From NCBI RefSeq assembly GCF_014137855.1, contig NZ_JACGWT010000002.1, forward strand, positions 851,033 to 915,032: 64,000 nucleotides of DNA, read 5' to 3'. Origin of the DNA: Microlunatus kandeliicorticis (lineage in GTDB: Bacteria > Actinomycetota > Actinomycetes > Propionibacteriales > Propionibacteriaceae). A model generated the notes under the pieces. That model had not been told where the DNA came from. It saw only the letters and a program-made list of their open reading frames with translations, and did not search any database. The position numbers and the translations under genes are program-made. Shown piece after piece: positions 26,072 through 33,819 of this stretch (position 1 is its first letter; each line of letters starts with the position of its first letter).

Positions 26072-26548
26072 GTGGTCGCGCTGACGACCTGGACGGTCGA
26101 CCGGCCCGCGCTGGGCACCCGGTGCCGGCTCCGGGCCTACCTGCCGGAACCGGGCCAGCGCTCCGAGGAGGAGCCCGAGGAGGACCTCGAGGACGCGGGA
26201 CCCGACGCCGTGCTCGACCTGCTCGACGACCTCGACCGGGCCTGGGGGCCGGGTGGCGAGCTCGAGGCTCTGGCCCGCGTCCCGGAAGGCCGCCGCACCG
26301 AGCTGAGCTGGGACACCGTGCTGCTGCTCGGGCGGACCGAGCCGCCGGGCCTCGCGCTCGACGTCCCGGGGCACGCGGCGACCCGGACCGGCCCGGTGCT
26401 GCTCCCGGACGTCGAGACCCGGCACGCGCTGGCCGCCGAGCTGCTCTGCTGCGAGCTGATGGACGCGGGTGCGCTCGCGGCGCGCGTCGACGTCGGTGCC
26501 TACCGCAGCAGCGCCAACCGCGGGATCCGCGCCGTCTTCGCTGACTGA
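26072..26548 (+). CDS. Unknown acidic protein
   Basis: The product of about 158 residues is unknown to me. It has no membrane segment or signal; residues 25-55 are very acidic (PEPGQRSEEEPEEDLEDAG), followed by alternating helix and strand, and two adjacent cysteines (LLCCELMD) near residue 130. GTG 26072 is my choice; GTG 26021, which would overlap the 66-residue gene by 20 bases, is possible. Codon use is normal for the window. It ends 23 bases before the convergent GH9 gene. Confidence 0.55.
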   Translation: MVALTTWTVDRPALGTRCRLRAYLPEPGQRSEEEPEEDLEDAGPDAVLDLLDDLDRAWGPGGELEALARVPEGRRTELSWDTVLLLGRTEPPGLALDVPGHAATRTGPVLLPDVETRHALAAELLCCELMDAGALAARVDVGAYRSSANRGIRAVFAD

Positions 26549-26570
26549 GCCCGGCCTCGCCCTCCGGGGC

Positions 26571-28637
26571 TCACGAGCTCTGCACCGCGGCGGCGATGAT
26601 CGCGGCACCGGTCATGTCGAGGGCGGGTTCGTCGGTCTGCCAGGACCGGACGTCGTCGAGGAAGACGCTGCCCGAGCCGTCGAAGACCCCGGCCCGGACG
26701 GCGGGCACGGCGCCGGTGCCCGGGCAGTGCCGCATGCCGTCCTGGAAGCCGTCCAGTCCGTCGCTGAACAGGTCGGCGCCGTTCGGGCCGTTGACCACCG
26801 CACCGACCGGCAGCGGCGGACGTCCGTCGAGCCGGCCGGCCAGGTTCGCCACCTGGTGCTGGAGGCAGCGCGGGAAGGTGGTCCCGACCCCGACCATGAA
26901 GCTGACGCCCCAGGCGTTCGCGCCGAACACCCAGGCCTGCAACGAGGCGGCCAGCGCGTCGAACCGGTGGCTGCCGGTGAGCCGGTGGTACCAGCCCGCG
27001 GTGGCGACCAGCCCGAGGGTGTGGCTGTCGACGTCGAACTGGGTGCCGTCGACCCCGGCCCGGAACGGGTCGGCAGCCGACCGCCGAGCCGCCCCGGACA
27101 GCTGCGCGGCCAGGTCGGCGGTGACCCGGGCGTCGATCGTGCGGAGGGCCGACCGGCCGCGGGTGGCCCGGACCAGCTCGACGTGGGCCAGCGCGCTGTC
27201 GTCGTAGAGGTTGAGGGTGTCGCCGCGGTCGTGGACGAGATAGCCGGCGGCCCAGTGCGCGGCCTGGTCGAGGTAGCCACCGGTCGGCCGGCCCAGGGCC
27301 CGGCGCGCCTGCGCGATCTCCACCGCGCCGAGCTCCATGTCGTCCCGCCAGACCGTCTCGGGATAGAACGCCCACGGCAGCGCGGTGACCAGCTGGCGGT
27401 GCGGGTGCTGCTCGTAGCCCGCGGTGTCGGCCAGCCGGTAGATCGCGGTGGCCTCGGCCAGCTCGGCGCGGGCCCGGGCGGGATGACGGCGGGCGTCGGC
27501 GCGCGCGGCCATGGCCAGTGCGGCGGCGGTGCGGCCGGCCAGGTTCGGGCTGATCCGCTGCCCGGGCCGGTTGGCCACGAACACCGGCCGGTGCGCGGCG
27601 CTGTAGCGGTCGGCGTGCGCGGTGTCGTGGTCGTCGGCCTGCGGGAGGCGCCACAGGTCGTGGTCGCCGGTGAAGGTGCCGGCGGCGTTGCCCGAGCCGA
27701 TCCCGACCTGGAAGGCGAGGACGCCGCGTCGGCCGTCCCACATCTGACGCAGCCAACGGGTGCCGTGCCGGGCCTCGGCGAGCAGCGCGGCGCGCCGGGC
27801 CCGGCCGATCCGGTCGGCGGGCGCCTGCGCGGCGGCGGCGTAGAGCAGCACGTCGGCGTACGCCGTCGAGTGGGTGAACTTGAGGTAGTCGCCGGCGTCG
27901 AACCAGCCGCCCTCGGCGTCGACGTGCTCGCCGGGATAGGCCCGCAGGTCGGCGTCGGCGATCTCGTCGGTGTCCGGTGCGGTGAACCGCGGCCAGTGGT
28001 AGACGCCGGCCCGGGCGTCGTCGCGGTGCGACGGCGCGCGCCGGATGGTCCCGGCCGCCGCGGGTCGCGGCCGGACCGCCGCCCCGTCGCGCTGCAGCTG
28101 GTCGAAGGCCACCCCCTTGGCCAGCACCGGTGCCCACAGGGTCCGGGCCGAGGCGACGGGGAAGCTCGGCGACACGGCGGTGCTGCCGAGCAGCACCAGC
28201 CGGTAGCGCCCGTGGCGGCGCACGGCGCCGAGATCGGCCTGGTAGACGTCGGGGTAGGCGGCGCTCCACCGTCCGCGGCGGGTCGCGACGACGGTGGCCA
28301 CGGTCCGGCCGCGCGCGTCGACCACGGCCAGCCGCGGCCGGGTCAGGGGAGCCGCGGAGAGCACGAAGGCGTACTTGGGTGCGTCGTCGACGTAGCCGAG
28401 CTGGTCGACCCGGACGGCCACCCGCGGACCGGACGGGGTCGCGGCCGGCCCGGTCGCCTGTCCCGCGGCCGGCCCCGAGGGCGCCCTCCCGGTGGACGGC
28501 GCCGCCCCGGACGGTGTTCCGGGGACGAGCAGCGCACCGACCAGGCCGAGCACGGTCGCCCCGGCGAGCAGCCGGTGGGTGCGGGCTCGCGCAGCGCGTC
28601 GCCGGGTCGGTGGGGTGCGGCTCTCGATCGCTGCCAT
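26571..28637 (-). CDS. Secreted GH9 glycoside hydrolase (endoglucanase family)
   Basis: The 688-residue protein starts with a basic region, a hydrophobic signal helix and an Ala/Pro-rich linker. Then follows the immunoglobulin-like CelD N-terminal domain (VRVDQLGYVDDAPKYAFV near residue 75) and an (alpha/alpha)6 catalytic domain with DAEGGWFDAGDYLKF near residue 235, whose Asp residues activate water. The general acid is probably the Glu in SWQTDEPALD near residue 672. It should cut beta-1,4- or mixed-linked glucans outside the cell. No cellulose-binding module is seen. It reads away from gntK, with a 77-bp divergent gap between them. Confidence 0.9.
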   Translation of the reverse strand: MAAIESRTPPTRRRAARARTHRLLAGATVLGLVGALLVPGTPSGAAPSTGRAPSGPAAGQATGPAATPSGPRVAVRVDQLGYVDDAPKYAFVLSAAPLTRPRLAVVDARGRTVATVVATRRGRWSAAYPDVYQADLGAVRRHGRYRLVLLGSTAVSPSFPVASARTLWAPVLAKGVAFDQLQRDGAAVRPRPAAAGTIRRAPSHRDDARAGVYHWPRFTAPDTDEIADADLRAYPGEHVDAEGGWFDAGDYLKFTHSTAYADVLLYAAAAQAPADRIGRARRAALLAEARHGTRWLRQMWDGRRGVLAFQVGIGSGNAAGTFTGDHDLWRLPQADDHDTAHADRYSAAHRPVFVANRPGQRISPNLAGRTAAALAMAARADARRHPARARAELAEATAIYRLADTAGYEQHPHRQLVTALPWAFYPETVWRDDMELGAVEIAQARRALGRPTGGYLDQAAHWAAGYLVHDRGDTLNLYDDSALAHVELVRATRGRSALRTIDARVTADLAAQLSGAARRSAADPFRAGVDGTQFDVDSHTLGLVATAGWYHRLTGSHRFDALAASLQAWVFGANAWGVSFMVGVGTTFPRCLQHQVANLAGRLDGRPPLPVGAVVNGPNGADLFSDGLDGFQDGMRHCPGTGAVPAVRAGVFDGSGSVFLDDVRSWQTDEPALDMTGAAIIAAAVQSS

Positions 28638-28702
28638 GACGCTCCTCGTCGGGTGGTGCCGAGCCGCATGCTGCCAGGTCCGGCCGCGCTGCGGGCGTTT
28701 GG

Positions 28703-28708
28703 CAGGAT
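28703..28708 (+). promoter_or_regulatory. -10 hexamer CAGGAT of the gntK-lar operon
   Basis: CAGGAT ends six bases before the GTG of gntK at 28715, so the whole gntK-larEBC message may be leaderless. An inverted pair CTGCCA/TGGCAG (28671-28676 and 28700-28705) overlaps it and could be an operator, but the 23-base gap makes that weak. Confidence 0.45.
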
Positions 28709-28714
28709 GGTGCG

Positions 28715-29242
28715 GTGACGTCCTCCACCGCAGCGAAGCTCGCCGCCGTCGTGATGGGCGTCTCCGGGTCCGGCAAGACCACCGTCGCCGACCTGCTGTC
28801 GGCGCGGCTCGGCTGGCCGGTCGCCGAGGCCGACGACTTCCACAGCGCCGCCAACAAGCAGAAGATGAGCTCGGGCGTCCCGCTGACCGACGCCGACCGG
28901 CAGCCCTGGCTGCAGTCGCTGCGGGAGTGGATCGACGAGGCCGACGGCGACGTCATCCTCACCTGCTCGGCGCTCAAGCGCGCCTACCGCGACGTGCTGC
29001 GGACCGCCGACGCCCGGGTGGTGTTCCTGCACCTGGCCGGCAGCCCGCAGCTGCTCGCCGACCGGATGCAGCACCGGACCGGTCACTTCATGCCCACCAG
29101 CCTGCTCGAGTCGCAGCTGGCCACCCTCGAACCGCTGCAGTCCGACGAGGACGGCACCGAGATCGACGTCGCCCATCCTCCGGAGGAGATCGTGCGCCTG
29201 GCCCTGGAGTTCCTCGACCGCGAGCAGGAGGTGGCCGGATGA
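28715..29242 (+). CDS. gntK: Gluconokinase
   Basis: This 175-residue kinase phosphorylates gluconate to 6-phosphogluconate in the cytoplasm. It has the P-loop MGVSGSGKTT near residue 14, EADDFHSAANKQKMSSGVPL near residue 40 and LTCSALKRAYRDVLR near residue 88, all typical of the short GntK type, plus the lid segment HRTGHFMPTSLLESQ. The start is GTG. Its stop overlaps the ATG of larE by four bases, an unusual partnership: gluconate catabolism in one operon with synthesis of the nickel-pincer cofactor. Confidence 0.93.
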   Translation: MTSSTAAKLAAVVMGVSGSGKTTVADLLSARLGWPVAEADDFHSAANKQKMSSGVPLTDADRQPWLQSLREWIDEADGDVILTCSALKRAYRDVLRTADARVVFLHLAGSPQLLADRMQHRTGHFMPTSLLESQLATLEPLQSDEDGTEIDVAHPPEEIVRLALEFLDREQEVAG

Positions 29243-30093
29243 CCGCCCCGTCGCTCGCTGCCGCCGACCGTGACGTGGCCGCCGACCTGGCCGCGATCGG
29301 CGAGACCCTGGCCGGCGTCGAACGGCTCGGGGTGGCCTTCTCCGGCGGTGTCGACTCCTCGGTGCTGCTGGCCGCCGCGGTCCGCGTGCTGGGGGCCGAC
29401 CGGGTGCTCGCGGTGCTCGGCGTCTCACCGAGCCTGGCCACCGAGGAGCGCGCCGCCGCGCACCAGGTGGCGGCCTTCATCGGCGTCCCGGTGGTCGAGG
29501 TGGAGACCCGCGAGGGCGACCGCCCCGAGTACCGCGCCAACGGCGCCGACCGCTGCTTCTTCTGCAAGGACCAGCTGTTCACCCAGATCTCCGGCGAGGT
29601 GGTGGCCGCGCACCGGCTCGACGCCGTCGCCTACGGCGAGAACGCCGACGACGCCAAGCGCCCCGACCGGCCGGGTGCGCAGGCGGCCACCGACCACCGG
29701 GTGCTCCGGCCGCTCGCCGACGTCGGTCTGGACAAGGCGGCGGTCCGCGCGCTGGCCCGGGCCTGGCAGCTGCCCTGCGCCGACAAGCCGGCCGCACCCT
29801 GCCTGGCCTCGCGGATCCCGCACGGCGAGGAGGTCACCCCGGAGAAGCTGGCCCAGATCGACCGGGCCGAGGCCGCGCTGCACCGGCTGGGGTTCGCCGA
29901 CGGCCGGGTCCGGCACCACGGCGAGATCGCCCGGCTCGAGCTGAGCGCCGACGACCTGGTGCGGGCCGCCACCGAGCCGACCCGGACCGCGCTGCGCCGC
30001 GCCGTGCTCGACGCCGGCTTCCGCTGGGTCACCGTCGACCTGGCCGGGATGCAGTCGGGGGCGTTCACGCTGACCGTGCTCGACCGCCGGTGA
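29239..30093 (+). CDS. larE: LarE, pyridinium-dithiocarboxylate sulfur transferase
   Basis: LarE adds sulfur atoms to the LarB product during synthesis of the nickel-pincer nucleotide (NPN). The 284-residue protein has the PP-loop AFSGGVDSSVLLAA near residue 35, which adenylates the substrate carboxylate. It carries three cysteines: Cys106 and Cys109 in RCFFCKDQ and Cys188 in AAPCLASR. The last matches the sacrificial cysteine of the Lactobacillus enzyme; the additional CxxC matches the LarE class known to bind a [4Fe-4S] cluster and act catalytically. Overlaps of four bases tie it to gntK and larB. Confidence 0.93.
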   Translation: MTAPSLAAADRDVAADLAAIGETLAGVERLGVAFSGGVDSSVLLAAAVRVLGADRVLAVLGVSPSLATEERAAAHQVAAFIGVPVVEVETREGDRPEYRANGADRCFFCKDQLFTQISGEVVAAHRLDAVAYGENADDAKRPDRPGAQAATDHRVLRPLADVGLDKAAVRALARAWQLPCADKPAAPCLASRIPHGEEVTPEKLAQIDRAEAALHRLGFADGRVRHHGEIARLELSADDLVRAATEPTRTALRRAVLDAGFRWVTVDLAGMQSGAFTLTVLDRR

Positions 30094-30842
30094 GCGCGCC
30101 GGTGGACCCGGCCGCGGCGCCGGACCCGCTGGACGGCATCGACCTCGACCTCGAACGGACCGCCCGGCGCGGCTATCCCGAGGCGATCTACTGCGCGGGC
30201 AAGACGCCGGAGCAGGTGGGGGCGATCGCCCGCGAGGTCGGCACCCGTCCGGACGTGACCACGCTGTTCACCCGTGCCGGGGACGCGCACGCCGAGGCCG
30301 TGCTGCACGAGCTGCCGGACGCGTTCCACGACCGCGAGGCCGGGCTGCTGGCCTGGCCTCCGACCCCACCGGAGACCGGGGGCGGCCGGGTCGTGGTGGT
30401 CGGGGCCGGGACCTCCGACCTGCCGGTGGCCCGCGAGGTGGTGCACACCGCCCGCTACCTCGGCCGCGAGGTCGAGCTGATCATGGACGCCGGGGTGGCC
30501 GGGCTGCACCGGATCCTCCGCCGCCGCGACACCCTGCGGGCCGCCCGGGTGGTCGTGGTGGTGGCCGGGATGGACGGCGCGCTGCCCAGCGTGGTCGCCG
30601 GCCTGGTCTCCGCGCCGGTGGTGGCGGTGCCGACCTCGGTCGGCTACGGCGCCTCGTTCGGCGGGGTGGCGGCGCTGCTCACCATGCTCAACTCGTGCTC
30701 GCCGGGGGTGAGCGTGGTCAACATCGACAACGGCTACGGTGCCGGCCACCTGGCCGCCCAGATCGCCGCCCCCTTCCCGACCGACGTGTCCCCGGCGTCC
30801 CCGGGAGCACACCCGCAGACCGACAGCGAAGGCGACGCGTGA
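30090..30842 (+). CDS. larB: LarB, NaAD carboxylase/hydrolase of NPN cofactor synthesis
   Basis: LarB carboxylates nicotinic acid adenine dinucleotide at C5 and releases AMP, the first step of nickel-pincer nucleotide synthesis. The 250-residue protein has an N-terminal LarB-specific part (GYPEAIYCAGKTPEQV near residue 29) and a C-terminal domain related to AIR carboxylase PurE, with VVVVGAGTSDLPVAREV, VGYGASFGGVAALLTM and Cys203 in LNSCSPG, the position of the cysteine that forms a covalent adduct with the pyridinium ring. GTG start and stop overlap larE and larC by four bases each. Confidence 0.93.
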   Translation: MSAPVDPAAAPDPLDGIDLDLERTARRGYPEAIYCAGKTPEQVGAIAREVGTRPDVTTLFTRAGDAHAEAVLHELPDAFHDREAGLLAWPPTPPETGGGRVVVVGAGTSDLPVAREVVHTARYLGREVELIMDAGVAGLHRILRRRDTLRAARVVVVVAGMDGALPSVVAGLVSAPVVAVPTSVGYGASFGGVAALLTMLNSCSPGVSVVNIDNGYGAGHLAAQIAAPFPTDVSPASPGAHPQTDSEGDA

Positions 30843-32035
30843 CCCGACACCTCTGGATCGACGCCTCCGCGGGCGTCGCCGGCGACATGCTGCTCGGTGC
30901 CCTGATCGACGCCGGGGCGGCGCTGCCGGCGGTGCAGGCGGCGGTGGACGCGGTGGTCAGCGACTCGGTCCGGCTCGAGGTCGACGGCGTCCAGCGCGCC
31001 GGGCTGCGGGCCACCAAGGCCGACGTGATCATGACCGTCGACGACCCGCCGCACCGCACCTGGTCGACCATCCGGACCATGATCACCGACGCGGGACTCG
31101 AGCCGCCGGTTCGTGATCACGCCCTGGCCACCTTCGCCGCGCTGGCCGAGGCCGAGGGCCGGGTGCACGGGATCCCGGCCGACAGCGTGCACTTCCACGA
31201 GGTTGGCGCGCTCGACTCGATCGCCGACGTGGTGGGGGTCTGCGCCGCTCTGCACGACCTCGGAGTCGAGTCGGTCAGTGCCGGACCGGTCGCGCTCGGT
31301 TCGGGTCGCACCCGGGCCGCACACGGCAGCATCCCGGTGCCGGTGCCGGCGGTGACCGAGTTGTCCACCGGCTGGCGGGTGACCGCGGGCGGGGAGGGTG
31401 AGCTGACCACGCCGACCGGGATGGCGCTGGTGGTCACGCTGGCCGAGCGCTCGGAGGACCTGCCCGGACTGGTCGTCGAGCGGGCCGGCGCCGGGGCCGG
31501 CACCAAGGACTTCCCGGGACGGGCCAACGTGACCCGGGTGATCATCGGCGAGCGGCAGGCGCCGGCCGCGGCCGAGGACGCCGTGGTGATCGAGGCCAAC
31601 GTCGACGACCTCGACCCGCGGGTCTGGCCCGACGTGATCAGCCGGTTGCTGGCCGCCGGCGCCGACGACGCCTGGTTGACTCCGGTGATCATGAAGAAGG
31701 GGCGGCCGGCGCACACCCTCTCGGTGCTCGCCCGTCCCGACCGGGCCGCTGCGCTCCGGTCGGTGATCACCGCGACCACCCCGACCTTCGGGCTGCGGCA
31801 GAGCGGCTGGACCAAGTTCCCGGCCACCCGGGCCTGGCACACCGTGACCGTGACCGGTGGTGAGGTGCGGATCAAGATCGCGCACGCCGACGGCGTGATC
31901 ACCCGCGCCACCCCCGAGTTCGACGACGTCGCCGCGCTCGCCGTCGACCGTCCGGTGCTCGACGTGCTCACCGAGGCCAACGCCGCCGCTGTCGCGGCCG
32001 GGCTCGTCCCGGGCCGACCGCTCCCCGCCTCCTGA
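30839..32035 (+). CDS. larC: LarC, nickel insertion enzyme of NPN cofactor synthesis
   Basis: LarC is a CTP-dependent cyclometallase that inserts nickel into the pincer ligand. Here it is one uninterrupted frame of 398 residues, unlike the Lactobacillus gene, which needs a programmed frameshift to join its two parts. The N-terminal part has WIDASAGVAGDMLLGALID and SVHFHEVGALDSIADVVG near residue 120; the C-terminal part has VIEANVDDLDPRVWPDV and MKKGRPAHTLSVL. It is the last gene of the operon. No larA (lactate racemase) or other LarA-like enzyme lies in the window. Confidence 0.93.
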   Translation: MTRHLWIDASAGVAGDMLLGALIDAGAALPAVQAAVDAVVSDSVRLEVDGVQRAGLRATKADVIMTVDDPPHRTWSTIRTMITDAGLEPPVRDHALATFAALAEAEGRVHGIPADSVHFHEVGALDSIADVVGVCAALHDLGVESVSAGPVALGSGRTRAAHGSIPVPVPAVTELSTGWRVTAGGEGELTTPTGMALVVTLAERSEDLPGLVVERAGAGAGTKDFPGRANVTRVIIGERQAPAAAEDAVVIEANVDDLDPRVWPDVISRLLAAGADDAWLTPVIMKKGRPAHTLSVLARPDRAAALRSVITATTPTFGLRQSGWTKFPATRAWHTVTVTGGEVRIKIAHADGVITRATPEFDDVAALAVDRPVLDVLTEANAAAVAAGLVPGRPLPAS

Positions 32036-32047
32036 CCGCCCGGCCGT

Positions 32048-32130
32048 GCCCTGAGCCCGTCGAAGGACACCTCGGTCCACCCCTCCGTGCCCTGAGCCCA
32101 CCCCTCCGTGCCCTGAGCCTGTCGAAGGGC
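32048..32130. repeat. Cluster of interspersed CTGAGCC(T/C)GTCGAAG repeats
   Basis: Behind larC lie GCCCTGAGCCCGTCGAAGG at 32048-32066, a half unit at 32088-32099 and a full unit GCCCTGAGCCTGTCGAAGGGC at 32110-32130. They are the same family as at 814-1105 and stand between larC and the methyltransferase promoter. Confidence 0.75.
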
Positions 32131-32139
32131 GCCCCGGGT

Positions 32140-32145
32140 GACACT
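32140..32145 (+). promoter_or_regulatory. Weak -10 hexamer GACACT of the methyltransferase gene
   Basis: GACACT ends six bases before the GTG at 32152. It fits the window's leaderless spacing, but its first base departs from the usual C or T. Confidence 0.3.
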
Positions 32146-32151
32146 GGTGGC

Positions 32152-32919
32152 GTGAGCACGCCGCGACCGGAGCACCGTGAGGTCAACCGGGCCGCCTGGG
32201 AGGCGGCCTCGACCAAGCACGTCCGCGAGCACGACGAGATGGTCGAGCAGCTGCGGGCCGGGGGCTCGCTGCTGCCCCTCGAACGCGCGCTGCTGGCCGA
32301 CGTCCTGGCGACCGCCCCGCGGGTGGTCCACCTCCAGAGCGGTCACGGCATCGACGACGCCGGGCTGCTGGCCGCCGGGGCCGGCTCGGTGCTCGGGATC
32401 GACTTCAGCACGGTGGCCGTCGGGGCGGCCCGCCGGCGGGCCCGGGAGGTCGGGCTGGCGGCGGACTACGTGGTCGCCGCGCTGCCCGACGTCCCGCTGG
32501 CCGACGGCTGCGCCGGTCTGGTCTACACCGGCAAGGGCGCCCTGATCTGGCTGGCCGACCTCGACGCCTGGGCGGCCGCGGTCGCGCGGGTGCTCGAGCC
32601 GGGCGGGGTGCTGTTCGTCCACGAGGAGCACCCGATGGCGCCGTTGTGGAGCTGGGATCCCGACGTGCCGCGGGTCCGCGACGACCGCAGCTACTTCGGC
32701 ACGGAGTTCGTGGTCGACGCCTTTCCCGACGGCGGGGCGGTGGTCAGTCAGCACACGCTGGGCGAGGTGGTCACCGCGGTGGCCGGTGCCGGACTGCGGG
32801 TCCGGCACCTGGCCGAGCACCCCGACCCGTTCTGGTGGCCGGGCGGGGTGGACGCGGCGGCCTGGCGCGGGCGGTTGCCCAACGCCTACAGCCTGCTGGC
32901 CGAGCGACCGCGGGACTGA
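32152..32919 (+). CDS. SAM-dependent methyltransferase, class I
   Basis: The 255-residue cytoplasmic protein has a Rossmann-like methyltransferase domain: VVHLQSGHGIDDAGLLAAG near residue 60 as motif I (with SGHG in place of the commoner GxGxG), LGIDFSTVAVGAARRR as motif II, and RVLEPGGVLFVHEEHP near residue 150 as the post-motif. The N-terminal EVNRAAWEAASTKHV is typical of small-molecule methyltransferases of the UbiE/TrmN-like group. The acceptor is unknown. It is a single gene between larC and the convergent DUF1707 gene. Confidence 0.85.
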   Translation: MSTPRPEHREVNRAAWEAASTKHVREHDEMVEQLRAGGSLLPLERALLADVLATAPRVVHLQSGHGIDDAGLLAAGAGSVLGIDFSTVAVGAARRRAREVGLAADYVVAALPDVPLADGCAGLVYTGKGALIWLADLDAWAAAVARVLEPGGVLFVHEEHPMAPLWSWDPDVPRVRDDRSYFGTEFVVDAFPDGGAVVSQHTLGEVVTAVAGAGLRVRHLAEHPDPFWWPGGVDAAAWRGRLPNAYSLLAERPRD

Positions 32920-32935
32920 GCCCGACAGGCCGGCG

Positions 32936-33631
32936 TCAGGCCGGACCGAGCGCGGCGCGGGACTGCTCGGCGCGCCGCAGCTCGCCGGGCCGGCCGTACC
33001 GGACCCGGACGCTGCCGAAGCCGACCGAGCCGCGGAAGACCAGCACCGGGCAGCCCGGGGCGGGCTGGGATGCGACCTCGACGGACTTGCTGCCCCAGGC
33101 CTTGTTGACCCGGTCGAGGTCGGCCGCCCAGCCCTCCGGGAGGATGATCAACACCGAGCCGGCGCCCGGGGTCAGCTCGACCATGATCGTCGGGGCGGCG
33201 GCCACCGCGGCCAGGCAGTTGAGCTTGACCGACCCGAAGCCCTGGTTGATCGCCAGGAACGGCGGCACGGTCCAGACCCCGTCGCGCTTCTCGCTGCTCA
33301 TCCCGCCGTCCAGCCGGAGCGGGTCCTCGGCGGAGTAGCCGGCCGCGTGCGGCGCCGGCGGTCCGGGCACCCGGGCCGGCACGGCGGAACGCGGCGCGGT
33401 GCTCGGGACGCCCGGGAGACCGCTGCGCGAGGGCAGGTCGTCGGTCAGGTCGACGACGAGGTCGTCCAGCTCGCCGAAGGTGCGCGCCGACAGCGCCGAC
33501 CCGATCCGCTGGTCGAGCTCCTCGAGATCGATCCGCCCCTCCGCGGCGGCCTCGCGGAGCAGGTCGACCACGGCGTCGCGGTCCCGGTGGCCGGCGCGCA
33601 GCCCGCGGTTGTCGACCGTCGGCTCGTCCAT
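32936..33631 (-). CDS. DUF1707 domain protein
   Basis: This 231-residue protein has the DUF1707 SHOCT-like N-terminus: LRAGHRDRDAVVDLLREAAAEGRIDLEELDQRIGSALSAR (given here as residues about 11-50), where DR...V..L..A...GRL...E.DER is the family pattern. A variable proline-rich spacer follows, and then a beta-rich C-terminal domain (residues about 115-225) resembling the cell-wall-active antibiotics response fold often joined to DUF1707. No membrane helix is seen. The function of this common actinobacterial group is not established. A TACGAT hexamer lies eight bases before its ATG. Confidence 0.82.
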   Translation of the reverse strand: MDEPTVDNRGLRAGHRDRDAVVDLLREAAAEGRIDLEELDQRIGSALSARTFGELDDLVVDLTDDLPSRSGLPGVPSTAPRSAVPARVPGPPAPHAAGYSAEDPLRLDGGMSSEKRDGVWTVPPFLAINQGFGSVKLNCLAAVAAAPTIMVELTPGAGSVLIILPEGWAADLDRVNKAWGSKSVEVASQPAPGCPVLVFRGSVGFGSVRVRYGRPGELRRAEQSRAALGPA

Positions 33632-33639
33632 GCCGCTGC

Positions 33640-33645
33640 ATCGTA
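33640..33645 (-). promoter_or_regulatory. -10 hexamer TACGAT of the DUF1707 gene
   Basis: On the minus strand TACGAT is followed by eight bases and the ATG at 33631. Confidence 0.4.
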
Positions 33646-33703
33646 GCGACCGTCATGATCGCAAGCGGCAGCGCGAGCGGTCGTATTTCGACGGTGTAAA
33701 GGA

Positions 33704-33719
33704 TTCAATACAAACTGAA
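33704..33719. promoter_or_regulatory. AT-rich imperfect palindrome before the peptide transport operon
   Basis: TTCAATACAAACTGAA has TTCA/TGAA arms and lies in a noticeably AT-rich patch (33680-33740) upstream of the binding-protein gene. Its size suits a MarR/GbsR-type operator, and such a regulator is the sixth gene of the operon. The link is inference. Confidence 0.35.
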
Positions 33720-33819
33720 CTTTCACTGGACCTTGAGAGCGCTACCTGCCTACGGTCATCGCCATCCGCGGGTTCTCCGCGGCGGTGCGCACGGCCGAAT
33801 CCGTGCCTCGGGAGGCCCG

